Of a DNA stretch of 64,000 nucleotides, positions 35,834 to 44,565 are shown one piece after another. The notes beneath the pieces were generated by a model. That model was not told the DNA's origin. It ran no database searches and saw nothing but the letters and a program-made list of their open reading frames with translations. Each line of letters begins with the position of its first letter. Position 1 is the first letter of the stretch. Made by a program: the position numbers and the translations under genes. This stretch comes from Stenotrophomonas rhizophila (GTDB taxonomy: Bacteria > Pseudomonadota > Gammaproteobacteria > Xanthomonadales > Xanthomonadaceae). The stretch lies in NCBI RefSeq assembly GCF_007667275.1, contig NZ_VDQT01000003.1, positions 372,001 to 436,000 on the forward strand. Reading direction: 5' to 3'.

Positions 35834-35857
35834 GCCGAATATGATGAGGAGGTCAGG

Positions 35858-37120
35858 ATGGTTGCCAGCCCCACAATGGATATCCGCACGCAAGCACTCG
35901 CTTGCCGCGCCGCCGCGCAGGTCCTGGCGCAGCTGTCGTCCGAGGCCAAGGCCGCGCTGCTGACGGCCATGGCCGACGCGCTGGACGCCGACGCCGACGC
36001 CATCCTGGCCGCCAACGCACGCGACCTTTCCGCCGCCACCGAGAAGGGCACCGGCAGCGCCATGCTCGATCGCCTGGCACTGAACCCCGCGCGCCTGGCC
36101 GGAATCAGCGCCGCGCTGCGTGAGGTGGCCGCACTGCCCGATCCGGTCGGCATCGTCACCCGCGACGATGTGCGCCCCAATGGCATCCGCGTGCAGAAAG
36201 TGCGGGTGCCGCTGGGCGTGATCGCGATGATCTACGAAGCGCGTCCGAACGTGACCGCCGACGCCGCCGCGCTGTGCATCAAGGCCGGCAACGGGGTGAT
36301 CCTGCGGGGCGGTTCCGAAGCCCTGCATTCCAACACCGCGATTGCCGCAGCACTCAAGCGCGCCCTGCGCGAGGCCGGGCTGCCCGATGCCGCGCTGACC
36401 CTGGTCGACGACCTGCGCCGTGAAACCATGCTGGCGTTGCTGCAGCTCAACGACATCGTCGATCTGGCCATTCCGCGCGGTGGGGAAGGCTTGATCCGCT
36501 TCGTCGCCGAGCACGCCCGCGTGCCGGTGATCAAACATTACAAGGGGGTGTGCCACCTGTACGTGGACCGTGCCGCCGACCTGGACAAGGCCATCGGGTT
36601 GCTGGTGGACGGCAAGTGCAGCCGCCCGTCGGCCTGCAATTCGCTGGAAACGCTGCTGGTCCACGCCGACGTCGCCGCCGCATTCCTGCCCCGGGCCGCG
36701 GCCGCGCTGCGCGATCGCGGCGTCGAACTGCGCGCCGATGACCGCGCGCGGCAGTGGCTGCCGGATGCCACGGCCGCCACGGCAGACGACTACGCCGCTG
36801 AATACCTCGACCTGATCCTGGCGGTGCGCGTGGTCGATGACCTGGAGCAGGCGCTGGCCCACATCCAGCGCTACAGCTCGGACCACACCGAGGTGATCGC
36901 AAGCGACGATCCGGCGGCCGCAGCGCGTTTCGTGCAGGCGCTGCGCTCGGCGGTGGTGATGGTCAACGCGTCTTCGCGCTTCTCCGACGGTGGCGAACTG
37001 GGCCTGGGCGCGGAAATCGGCATTTCCACCACGCGGCTGCACGCCTACGGCCCGATGGGGCTGGAAGCGCTGACCGTGGAGCGCTTCGTGGTGCATGGCG
37101 AAGGGCAGGTGCGGCAGTGA
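35858..37120 (+). CDS. proA: Gamma-glutamyl phosphate reductase
   Basis: 420-residue NADPH-dependent aldehyde dehydrogenase-like enzyme, second step of proline synthesis. [20 protein letters not shown] and [16 protein letters not shown] form the cofactor site, [18 protein letters not shown] contains the catalytic Cys, and [20 protein letters not shown] closes the domain. An excellent ribosome site (GAGGAGG) lies 6 bases before the ATG at 35858. It converges with the OmpA-like gene, 36 bases apart. Confidence 0.96.
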   Translation: MVASPTMDIRTQALACRAAAQVLAQLSSEAKAALLTAMADALDADADAILAANARDLSAATEKGTGSAMLDRLALNPARLAGISAALREVAALPDPVGIVTRDDVRPNGIRVQKVRVPLGVIAMIYEARPNVTADAAALCIKAGNGVILRGGSEALHSNTAIAAALKRALREAGLPDAALTLVDDLRRETMLALLQLNDIVDLAIPRGGEGLIRFVAEHARVPVIKHYKGVCHLYVDRAADLDKAIGLLVDGKCSRPSACNSLETLLVHADVAAAFLPRAAAALRDRGVELRADDRARQWLPDATAATADDYAAEYLDLILAVRVVDDLEQALAHIQRYSSDHTEVIASDDPAAAARFVQALRSAVVMVNASSRFSDGGELGLGAEIGISTTRLHAYGPMGLEALTVERFVVHGEGQVRQ

Positions 37121-37156
37121 CCTGCCGCACCTCCCATACGTGAACCCCGGAGTCCG

Positions 37157-38446
37157 TCAGTACGCCGCGTAGGCGATCCGGCGGTTCTTCGCGCGTCCTT
37201 CTTCGGTACTGTTGTCGGCGACCGGCTCGTCCGCGCCGACGCCGCGCGCCGCCAGCTGGCTGGCCGGCACGCCCTTCTTCACCAGTGCGGTGGACACCGC
37301 CTGCGCACGCTGCTCGCTCAGTTTCTGGTTGAGCGCAGGGTCGCCGGTGTTGTCGGTGTGGCCGACGATTTCCACCTTCATGCTTGCCGGTGCACCCAGG
37401 ATCGCGGTCGCCGCCCGGTCGATGGTCGACAGACTGCTGGTGGTGAGCTGGGCGGAGTTGTTGTCGAAGGTGAGCGAGGTGCGATTCAACGCGGCGGCCA
37501 GGTCGGTGGCGCCATAGCCGGGCTTGAGGTTGTCCAGCGCCGCGATGCCCTTGTCGTACAGGCCGTCGATCTGCACGTTGCCCAGCCGCGACTGGAACAA
37601 CTGGCTGACCTCGGCGCGCATGTCGATCGGCAATGCCGACGTGTCCAGTGTGAGCGCGTCACCCTTGAGGTCGAACTTCAATCCGTCGGCCTTGAGCGCG
37701 GGCGCCGCCAGCATCGCCTTGAGCGGATCCAGCCACGAGGCCGCCGGAATGCCGGGATCCACCCCGATGTTGGCGGTCACGTTCTTCTGCCCATATGCCC
37801 CCGCTGCCGCCCCCAGCAGCCCGGCTTTTTCCGCGACGGTGGCGACCGTGCCCTTGAGGTCGACCTTGCCGCCGGCGTTGCTGAACGACAGGGTCGGTGC
37901 GCTGACCGTGGCGGCCAGGTTGCTGGTCGGGGTGGCAGGCGCTGGCGTTTCCAGCACGCGGCGTGACTGCCAGCCGCAGTAGGCCAGCGCCAGCAGGGCC
38001 AGCAGCGGCAGCAGCCAGCGCCAGAGGCGGAACGGTTTCCTGCGCGAGGGGGGCGCGCTGGCCAGGCCGGCAAAGTTGGCCGGCAGCGACGCCGGCATGG
38101 CACCGCCGGAGGTGATCGTACGCAGGACCAGCGGCAGTGCGGTGGCCAGCAGCGGAGCGATCGTTTTCGCACCGACGCCGGATTTTTCCCCGAGTTCCTG
38201 CAGGTCATTCTCGCCCAGCGCCCTGCGGACCTGGCCGGAGTCGATGGCGCGCATGCTCGGCGAGCCGGACAGCCAGCTCTTGGCGATATCGCCCAGGCTC
38301 GCCTGCTCGAACCTGCCTACCAGGCCGGAAATGCCCCCGGGCTGCTTGAAAATGTAACTGGCCACCACCCCGATGAAGCGGCGGGAATTCGAGCCAAGGC
38401 CGGTCGCGCGGGCGACTTCATCGACCAGAGTTTCGATAGACGACAT
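37157..38446 (-). CDS. YidB-like (DUF937) and OmpA C-terminal domain protein
   Basis: 429-residue composite protein. The N-terminus (SSIETLVDEVARATGLG through about residue 120) resembles the YidB/DUF937 domain; RLWRWLLPLLALLALAYCGW is a single membrane helix near 145-165; a central region follows, and the C-terminus is an OmpA-type peptidoglycan-binding domain (VEIVGHTDNTGDPALNQKLSEQRAQAV, in part, then GVGADEPVADNSTEEGRAKNRRI). It would anchor the inner membrane to the wall. It lies 88 bases downstream of pgaD on the same strand and may be read through from the pga operon. The start at 38446 (MSSIETL) is preferred to the ATG 5 codons upstream. Confidence 0.82.
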   Translation of the reverse strand: MSSIETLVDEVARATGLGSNSRRFIGVVASYIFKQPGGISGLVGRFEQASLGDIAKSWLSGSPSMRAIDSGQVRRALGENDLQELGEKSGVGAKTIAPLLATALPLVLRTITSGGAMPASLPANFAGLASAPPSRRKPFRLWRWLLPLLALLALAYCGWQSRRVLETPAPATPTSNLAATVSAPTLSFSNAGGKVDLKGTVATVAEKAGLLGAAAGAYGQKNVTANIGVDPGIPAASWLDPLKAMLAAPALKADGLKFDLKGDALTLDTSALPIDMRAEVSQLFQSRLGNVQIDGLYDKGIAALDNLKPGYGATDLAAALNRTSLTFDNNSAQLTTSSLSTIDRAATAILGAPASMKVEIVGHTDNTGDPALNQKLSEQRAQAVSTALVKKGVPASQLAARGVGADEPVADNSTEEGRAKNRRIAYAAY

Positions 38447-38534
38447 GATGTATCCCCTCACATTGAATGTGCGGGATGTCTCCGAGGCGGAGCGTACGCC
38501 CGGGCGGGGTCAGTGATGTGAAGAAATCTACACA

Positions 38535-39008
38535 TCACCCCAGGCGTTGTTCGGTCAACCCCACCGGTCGGGCCATGTCGTCCATGTGCAGGGTCACCGA
38601 CTTGCCTGCGCTCAGCTGCGCTGCCAGTGCCGGGCTCGCGCCCAGGTTGTGGGCGATTTCTTCCAGCGACACATCCGCGCGCGCATTGCGCCGGTCCTTC
38701 CCGGCAAACCGCATGCGGTTGTATTCGGCCCACGCGATCAGCAGCACCGAACAGCACACCAGCATCACCGGCAGCGCGATGACGATGAACGGGTCCACGC
38801 TCTGCTTGTATTCGTACAGCTGCAGCCATGCCAGCCGCCCGCCGAGCAGCCAGGAAATGGCGGTGATCAGCGGCGCCCAGAGGTAGAAATAGAACCCCCA
38901 GAACGCGATGGTGACAAACCCCCACGCGGTGCGCTGCAGCCGCGGCTGCTGGCGCGTCTTGCGGATCAGGCGGGAGTCGTAGCGGCGGGTCGGCTTGGAA
39001 GCGTTCAT
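38535..39008 (-). CDS. pgaD: PgaD, auxiliary subunit of the PNAG synthase
   Basis: 157-residue inner-membrane protein that works with PgaC; in E. coli PgaD and PgaC bind c-di-GMP together. Two membrane helices (WGFVTIAFWGFYFYLWAPLI and PFIVIALPVMLVCCSVLLI regions) are followed by a cytosolic tail with YNRMRFAGKDRRNARADVSL. PgaD is poorly conserved, so the call rests on size, topology and its place after pgaC, with ATGA overlap. Confidence 0.85.
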   Translation of the reverse strand: MNASKPTRRYDSRLIRKTRQQPRLQRTAWGFVTIAFWGFYFYLWAPLITAISWLLGGRLAWLQLYEYKQSVDPFIVIALPVMLVCCSVLLIAWAEYNRMRFAGKDRRNARADVSLEEIAHNLGASPALAAQLSAGKSVTLHMDDMARPVGLTEQRLG

Positions 39009-40252
39009 CGTATACCCCGGTCAGGACTGACCCAGATCGCGCGCTTGCCACGACGCTTCAACAGCGTCTTGGGCAGTGCCACCAGGGTCGTGAACAGACT
39101 GATGAGCCAGTACGCCATCGGGTACCAGATCACCCAGAAGTAATTACGTCCAATATGCGTTTCGTAACGGCGGTCGATGATCAGGCTGCTCGCGAACTGC
39201 AGCAGGCACACCAGCGCCAGGATCACGCCGTGCCATTGCGGCAGCAGCGTGGCGATGTACAGGTCCTGCGGCAGCGGGATGAACTTGCCCAGCGCCCACA
39301 GCACGATGATCGCCAGCATCGTGTACGCCCACAGCACGCTGAACATGTATTCCAGCAGCACACCCCACATGCGCCGCTTGCGCCAGTCGAACAGCGAGCG
39401 ACCGTGCCGCAACAGCACTTCCACGCCGCCCTGCGCCCAGCGCAGGCGCTGCCGCCACAGCCCCTTCAGTGTTTCCGGCATCAGGATGAAGCACAGCGCG
39501 TTCGGCTCGTAGCGGATGTCCCAATGGTCGATCTGCAGCCGCCAGCTGATGTCGATGTCTTCGGTGATCATGTCATCGGCCCAGTAGCCGATGCGGTGCA
39601 GCGCGGTGCGGCGGAAGCCGGCGATCACCCCGGAAATGGTGAAGATGCGCCCGTACACGCGCTGCGCGCGCTTGATCATGCCGATGATCGAGGAGAACTC
39701 GGCCACCTGCAGCCGCCCCAGCAGGGTGGAGCGGTTGCGGATGCGTGGGTTGCCGGTCACCGCGCCCACGCGCGGGCCCGAGGTCAGGTGCCAGACCATC
39801 CAGTGGGTGGCGTGCTCTTCAAGCATCGCATCGCCATCGATGCATACCAGGTATTCCGAACGCGCCGCCAGCGCGCCCATGCGCAGCGCATTGGCCTTGC
39901 CCAGGTTGCGGTCCAGGTGCACCACGCGCAGCCGCGGGTGCTCGGCGGCCATCGCATCCAGGCGTGCCCCGGTGTCGTCGCGACTGCCATCGTTGATCGC
40001 GATCACCTCGAAATCCGGATAGTTCTGCGCCAGCGCCGCGCCCAGCGTGTCGGCCAGGTTGTCGGCCTCGTTGTGGCACGGGATCAGGATCGACGCGAAC
40101 GGGTAGCTGTCCATCGGCGGCGGGTCGTCGCGCAGCCGTGCCTTGCGCTCGCGACGGAAGAAGTAATACAGCCCTCCGGACATCCAGAAGAACGCCATCA
40201 CCATCGGGTAGAAGAAGGCGAACTGGAACAGCAGGTAGAGGAGCGGATGCAT
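39005..40252 (-). CDS. pgaC: PgaC, poly-N-acetylglucosamine synthase glycosyltransferase
   Basis: 415-residue GT2 family processive transferase polymerising UDP-GlcNAc into PNAG at the inner membrane. Start MHPLLYLLFQFAFFYPMVMA is the first helix. Catalytic motifs: SILIPCHNEADN, VIAINDGSRDDTGA, VCIDGDAML, TGNPRIRNRST, DDMITEDIDISWRLQ (the TED base) and RQRLRWAQGG (the QxxRW acceptor motif). Further helices follow. The upstream in-frame extension is unlike the family. The stop overlaps pgaD and the start is 7 bases after pgaB. Confidence 0.95.
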   Translation of the reverse strand: MHPLLYLLFQFAFFYPMVMAFFWMSGGLYYFFRRERKARLRDDPPPMDSYPFASILIPCHNEADNLADTLGAALAQNYPDFEVIAINDGSRDDTGARLDAMAAEHPRLRVVHLDRNLGKANALRMGALAARSEYLVCIDGDAMLEEHATHWMVWHLTSGPRVGAVTGNPRIRNRSTLLGRLQVAEFSSIIGMIKRAQRVYGRIFTISGVIAGFRRTALHRIGYWADDMITEDIDISWRLQIDHWDIRYEPNALCFILMPETLKGLWRQRLRWAQGGVEVLLRHGRSLFDWRKRRMWGVLLEYMFSVLWAYTMLAIIVLWALGKFIPLPQDLYIATLLPQWHGVILALVCLLQFASSLIIDRRYETHIGRNYFWVIWYPMAYWLISLFTTLVALPKTLLKRRGKRAIWVSPDRGIR

Positions 40253-40259
40253 GGCGGCC

Positions 40260-42149
40260 TCACTTTTCCTCGTACGGGAAGGTGCGTGCCGACATGGCCG
40301 CGCGCGCATCGTAGGTGGACGGCTTACCGGCAATGAAGTCGTCCGGGTACCAGGCGAAATGGCGCACGCCCTGCGCCTGCAGGCGCCGGATCTGGGCGCG
40401 CAGGCGGGTGCCGGAAATCGGCGTCTGCGTGCGCCAGTCCACCGTCTGCAGTTCGAACATCGTCTGCGACAGGCCGGGGTCGTGCTCGCGCACGGCCACC
40501 ACCAGCCGGTCCAGCCACTTCTCCGGGTTGCGGCTGCCTTCCATCCACGGCATCGCCATCAGCGCGGTGTGGTCGTAGGCCTTGTTGAACAGGTCCAGGC
40601 GCTGGGCGAACCAGCTCGCGCTCTGCGGCTCCAGCACCGGCTGCGCGTACAGGTTGCGCACCGTGGCCAGCTTCGGGCGCCAGCGCTGCGCGGCGCCGCG
40701 CAGTTCCAGGGTGAAGTCGATGAGCGCCTGGGTGCGCGCGCCATCGTCGCCTTCCTGCGGCAGGTTGGCCAGTTCGGTGTCGCGCAGGTAGGCGTCGTCG
40801 TGGAACAGCAGGCCCTCGAAGTACGAGTTGATCGCCAGGTCTTCGTAGATGTCGTCGATGATGTGACGCACCCGGGGGTTGGTGAAGTCCAGGCGGAAGA
40901 TGCCGTCGCTTTCCGGGCTCTCGATCGCCAGCGCCTTGCGGATCGCCGGATCCTTGAGTTCATAGCCCAGCACCGGCAGCCACGCGTATACCTTCACCCC
41001 GGCGCGGGTCTTGAGCTGCCAGGCCACGCGGTTGAACAGGTCCGCGCGCATCGGCAGGTGCCGGTTGGGGAAGTACAGCGCATCGGCCGAACCGTTGCCG
41101 TCCGGGTCGGCGAAGGCCTGCAGGAACACGTGGGTCGGGCCGATCTTCTTGACCCGTTCGAGCAGCGCGTCGAGGTTCTTCGCCTGCTGCACCGGGTTGG
41201 TGTCGTACACCGCGTCCAGGTCGATCTGCAGGGCGCGCATGCCGTCGCGTTCGACGTCGCGGCGCAGCTCATAGGCCAGCTGGGTCACCGGCGGGTTGCC
41301 GGTCACCAGCAGGCGGGCCAGGCCGTGCAGGTCGCGGGTGACCGGCGTGCTGCGGCCTTCCAGGTCGAAGGACACCGGCATGCCCAGTTCTTCGGCGATG
41401 CGGTTGCTCATCGCGTTGTAGGCCGCATACGGCCACACGATCGCCTTCGGACTCACCCCTACGTTGTCCTGGATGCGCTTCACGCTCAGGCCCAGGTCGG
41501 CACGCAGCCGTGCCTGGTACTCGGCTTCGGTTTCGTAGCGCTGCGTGGCCGGGTTGTAGGTGCGGGTGATCACCGCCGGGGTCGAATTGCCCTGCGGGTT
41601 GGACTGCACGCCGTGATGCAGGTTGTCGGTGTGGCTGGCCAGTTCGACCAGGCCGCTGCGCTGCATCTCGCGCAGCTGTTCCCAGGTCAGGAAGTCGTCG
41701 CGGGTGAACGGGCGGTAGCCGTAGTCGATCTGGCGGCCGGCGGGCATGTCAACGTAGTCGGTGATCACCGCTACCAGCGCCGGATAGTTGTAGGCGCGCA
41801 GCAGCGGGAACACCTTGCTGTACACGCTGCGCAGGCCGTCATCGAAGGTCAGCAGCACCGGCTTCGGGGGCAGCGGCGTGCCGCCCTGCGAGGCGGTGAT
41901 CAGCTGCGACAGCGACACCGGGTGGTAGCCGTGCGCCGACAGCCAGTCCAGGTGCGCGGCGAAGTTCTGCGTGCTCACCGAGTACGCGTCCGGGTCGCCC
42001 TTGGTGGCCACGTCATCGCGGATGTCGTGGTAGCTGAGCACCAGCAGGCCGTTGTCGGCCGAGTCCAGGATCGGCGGTGCGGCCTGCACGCTGCCGCACG
42101 CGGCCAGCAGGGCCAGCAGCAGCCAGGTGGTAAAACGCTTCAAGTCCAT
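40260..42149 (-). CDS. pgaB: PgaB, PNAG N-deacetylase lipoprotein
   Basis: 629-residue periplasmic lipoprotein partly deacetylating PNAG before export. MDLKRFTTWLLLALLAAC is a signal with LAAC lipobox. The N-terminal NodB-type deacetylase has LSYHDIRDD and LTFDDGLRSVYSKV (catalytic Asp and metal site), and LASHTDNLHHG. The C-terminal half is the glycoside-hydrolase-like PNAG-binding domain (LDAVYDTNPVQQAKNLDALL, WLPVLGYEL, HDDAYLRD). Length and two-domain layout match PgaB. Start at 42149, or 42158 three codons earlier, just after the pgaA stop. Confidence 0.95.
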   Translation of the reverse strand: MDLKRFTTWLLLALLAACGSVQAAPPILDSADNGLLVLSYHDIRDDVATKGDPDAYSVSTQNFAAHLDWLSAHGYHPVSLSQLITASQGGTPLPPKPVLLTFDDGLRSVYSKVFPLLRAYNYPALVAVITDYVDMPAGRQIDYGYRPFTRDDFLTWEQLREMQRSGLVELASHTDNLHHGVQSNPQGNSTPAVITRTYNPATQRYETEAEYQARLRADLGLSVKRIQDNVGVSPKAIVWPYAAYNAMSNRIAEELGMPVSFDLEGRSTPVTRDLHGLARLLVTGNPPVTQLAYELRRDVERDGMRALQIDLDAVYDTNPVQQAKNLDALLERVKKIGPTHVFLQAFADPDGNGSADALYFPNRHLPMRADLFNRVAWQLKTRAGVKVYAWLPVLGYELKDPAIRKALAIESPESDGIFRLDFTNPRVRHIIDDIYEDLAINSYFEGLLFHDDAYLRDTELANLPQEGDDGARTQALIDFTLELRGAAQRWRPKLATVRNLYAQPVLEPQSASWFAQRLDLFNKAYDHTALMAMPWMEGSRNPEKWLDRLVVAVREHDPGLSQTMFELQTVDWRTQTPISGTRLRAQIRRLQAQGVRHFAWYPDDFIAGKPSTYDARAAMSARTFPYEEK

Positions 42150-42159
42150 GTGTCGCATC

Positions 42160-44196
42160 TCATTGTCCCCAGCGCAGGCCGGCATCAAGGCCGATGTGTC
42201 GTTCACGGTTGCCGTCGTAGACCGGCCGTGACCAGCTGATGCCGTATTCGAAGATCCGGCCATCGGCCAGCTGCCACTCGTGGCGATACTCGGCCGACGG
42301 CACCAGCGCACTGCCAAAACCCTGCTGCCAGTAATTGCCCAGCGACACGGTCAGGCGGTGGCGGAAATGCCGCTCGTAGTGGCGCCACAACTGCTGGTCC
42401 ACGCGCAGGCCGATTTCCGCCGAACGGTCTTCGGACGGATTGAAGTAGGGCACGTCGTCGCGGCTGCCGCGACTGGCGTACAGGCTGCCCAGGCCATCCA
42501 GCAGCAGGGTGGGACGGGTCAGCAGGCGCTGTTCGATGCTGGTGCTGAGGGTGTCGCGGCGATTGCCGTCGTCGTAGCGGAACTGGCTGGCGCCCGCGCT
42601 CCAGTGGGTGAGCTCGTTGCGGCGGTAGTCCACCGCCAGCGCCACGCTGTCGGCAGTGATGCCGGAAATGCGTGCCTGCAGCGAGGCGTCGGCGGCGTTG
42701 CGCGCGGCGGTCACCCCGGCGTGCCAGCGGTCGTTGAACTGCCAGCCGAAGGCCCCGCTCAGGCCGGTCTCGCCGATGTCGTCGTTGGCGCGGTTGACGA
42801 AGACTTCGGCATCGACCTGGCCGAACCGGTAGCGCGTGCCCAGCCCCACCCACAGCGGGCGGATGGTCTGGTCCTGGAAATCCACGCTGCGGCGGTCGGC
42901 GAAGGTCACCACGCGCCAGCGGTCGTCGATCACCGGCGACTGCAGTTCCACGCCGTAACGCGCATCGTCGTTGCCCAGCGGCGAGGTGCCACCGCCGCCT
43001 TCGCTGCGACCGCCCTCGGCGTACGCATGCAGCTGCCAGCCGCGGTGGGCCTTCCAGCTGCGGTCCATGCGCTGCACCGAGGACTGGTTCGGGTAGCGTT
43101 CGAGCAGGGAATCGTGGATCGGCCGGGCCAGGTCATCGCGCTGCAGCTGCACGTAGGCGTCGTATTGGCCCAGGCGCGCCGAGACGTCGCGCGGGTCCAG
43201 CGTGTTGGCGATGCTGTAGCGCTCCAGCGCCCGCCGCGGCCAGCCGCGCATCATGTAGACGTTGCCCAGCGACGACTGCGTGCCGCCGTTGGCCGGCGCC
43301 AGTTCCACCATCTTTTCCAGATCGTGCTGGGCGGTGGGAAGGTCACCGCTGTAGGCGCGGATCATCGACAGGTTGAGGTCGGCCTCATATCGTGGCCAGT
43401 TGGCGTACGGGGCGCGTGCGCCCTTGGCCCAGCGCCACGCCGGCTCCTGCGCCTGCCACTGGGTGAGCACGTTGATGGCGGTATCGGCGCGCTCGCTCTC
43501 CAGGTGCGCGTAAGCGAGCTCCGAATGCACTTCGGAGCGGCCCGGGTCGGCCTTGAGTGCCGCTTCCAGCACCGGAATGGCTTCGTCGGGGTGCTGGCTG
43601 GCCATCAGCGAATCGCCGACCGCCGCCATCAGGTAGTTCGGCACCTCATGGCCTTCGGCGAGCAGGGCGCGGTATTCGTCGCGCAGCTGTTCGTGGCGGC
43701 CCAGCCGGTTGAGCAGGATGAGCCGGTCGTAGCGGATGCGCAGCGGTGCGGTCTGCACGGTCAGGCCATCGCGCTTTATGTACTGCTCCATCTGCGCCAG
43801 CGCGGCTTCGGCCTCGTCCAGGCGGGTGTCTTCGCTGGCCCCGTAGGCCAGGCTCCAGCCGACCCGCTTGGCCAGGTAGTTGGCTTCGAAACGCTGCTTC
43901 TGCGCGTCGTCGAACAGGTCCGGGCGGGCCTGGTACAGCTGCCACGCGCGGTGGGCATTGCCGATGTCCGACAGGGTCAGCACCTGCAGGCGATACAGCA
44001 GCTCGTCGTCGGGCGCATCCACCCGGGCACGCTCGATCGCGCCAAGCGCGTCAAGCCAGCGCGCCTGGTCACGATAGGTGCTGATTTCCGCCAGGTGTTC
44101 TGCCCGTGAGGTGGCCGCCCAGGCGGGCGGAGCGGTCAGGCAGAGTGCGGCGCATACCAAACCGACGCAGAGCGCCAGCGGCCGATGCTTGTACAT
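42160..44196 (-). CDS. pgaA: PgaA, outer-membrane PNAG exporter
   Basis: 678-residue exporter. Signal peptide ends near PPAWA. Residues about 30-370 are TPR-like helical repeats (ALERYSIANTLDPRDVSARL, YMAAVGDSLMASQHPDEAI), and the rest is a 16-strand-type porin barrel (YRFGQVDAEVFVN, FGWQFNDRWHAGVTAARN, FEYGISWSRPVYDGN) ending in LRWGQ. First gene of pgaABCD. A TGTGA-N6-TCACA site stands 48-63 bases before the ATG. Confidence 0.95.
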   Translation of the reverse strand: MYKHRPLALCVGLVCAALCLTAPPAWAATSRAEHLAEISTYRDQARWLDALGAIERARVDAPDDELLYRLQVLTLSDIGNAHRAWQLYQARPDLFDDAQKQRFEANYLAKRVGWSLAYGASEDTRLDEAEAALAQMEQYIKRDGLTVQTAPLRIRYDRLILLNRLGRHEQLRDEYRALLAEGHEVPNYLMAAVGDSLMASQHPDEAIPVLEAALKADPGRSEVHSELAYAHLESERADTAINVLTQWQAQEPAWRWAKGARAPYANWPRYEADLNLSMIRAYSGDLPTAQHDLEKMVELAPANGGTQSSLGNVYMMRGWPRRALERYSIANTLDPRDVSARLGQYDAYVQLQRDDLARPIHDSLLERYPNQSSVQRMDRSWKAHRGWQLHAYAEGGRSEGGGGTSPLGNDDARYGVELQSPVIDDRWRVVTFADRRSVDFQDQTIRPLWVGLGTRYRFGQVDAEVFVNRANDDIGETGLSGAFGWQFNDRWHAGVTAARNAADASLQARISGITADSVALAVDYRRNELTHWSAGASQFRYDDGNRRDTLSTSIEQRLLTRPTLLLDGLGSLYASRGSRDDVPYFNPSEDRSAEIGLRVDQQLWRHYERHFRHRLTVSLGNYWQQGFGSALVPSAEYRHEWQLADGRIFEYGISWSRPVYDGNRERHIGLDAGLRWGQ

Positions 44197-44243
44197 GGAA
44201 CCCCCGGGAGCATCCCTTCAGAGAATCTACTTGTGCGTGGAAA

Positions 44244-44259
44244 TGTGACGCACATCACA
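44244..44259 (-). promoter_or_regulatory. Perfect CRP/Clp-type binding site upstream of pgaA
   Basis: TGTGACGCACATCACA, an exact TGTGA-N6-TCACA. In Xanthomonas, Clp uses the CRP consensus and is released from DNA by c-di-GMP. The only start codon downstream is that of pgaA. Confidence 0.75.
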
Positions 44260-44282
44260 TGCCAATCGTGCACGATCGAGTG

Positions 44283-44294
44283 TTTGTATACAAA
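44283..44294. promoter_or_regulatory. AT-rich 12-base palindrome in the pgaA upstream region
   Basis: TTTGTATACAAA, 24 bases from the CRP/Clp-type site on the distal side from pgaA. It may be part of the promoter or a second regulator's site. Confidence 0.35.
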
Positions 44295-44565
44295 TTGTTA
44301 AAGCGCAATACGGCCTCCGCAACTGTGAAAACAGGCGTAATGGGCACTGCAAGTTGTTGATTGACAAGACCATCCGGCCGCCGCCACGGCGCTGTTCCCG
44401 GGGTCTGGATAAACTGAAACCGTTCATCGGGCCCCGGGTCGCGCTGCGCCCGGAATCCCGGTCAGCCGTCCCAGCCGCCAGGCGGGTCAGTTTCCGACAC
44501 GCTACGTCACAAGGTGCGCAGAATCCGTGATGCGTGCGACGAAAACGCACGCTCCCCGGTGTACG
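44295..44565. other. Non-coding gap upstream of pgaA
   Basis: About 270 bases between the pgaA regulatory region and the end of the CynX-like gene. No gene or clear terminator is visible. The AT content near 44280-44370 is higher than the surroundings, as for a promoter region. Confidence 0.4.

Noticed and set aside
42161..42163. An ATG overlapping the pgaA stop as the pgaB start
   Set aside because: It is out of frame with PgaB. The in-frame ATG codons at 42158 and 42149 give the lipoprotein signal.
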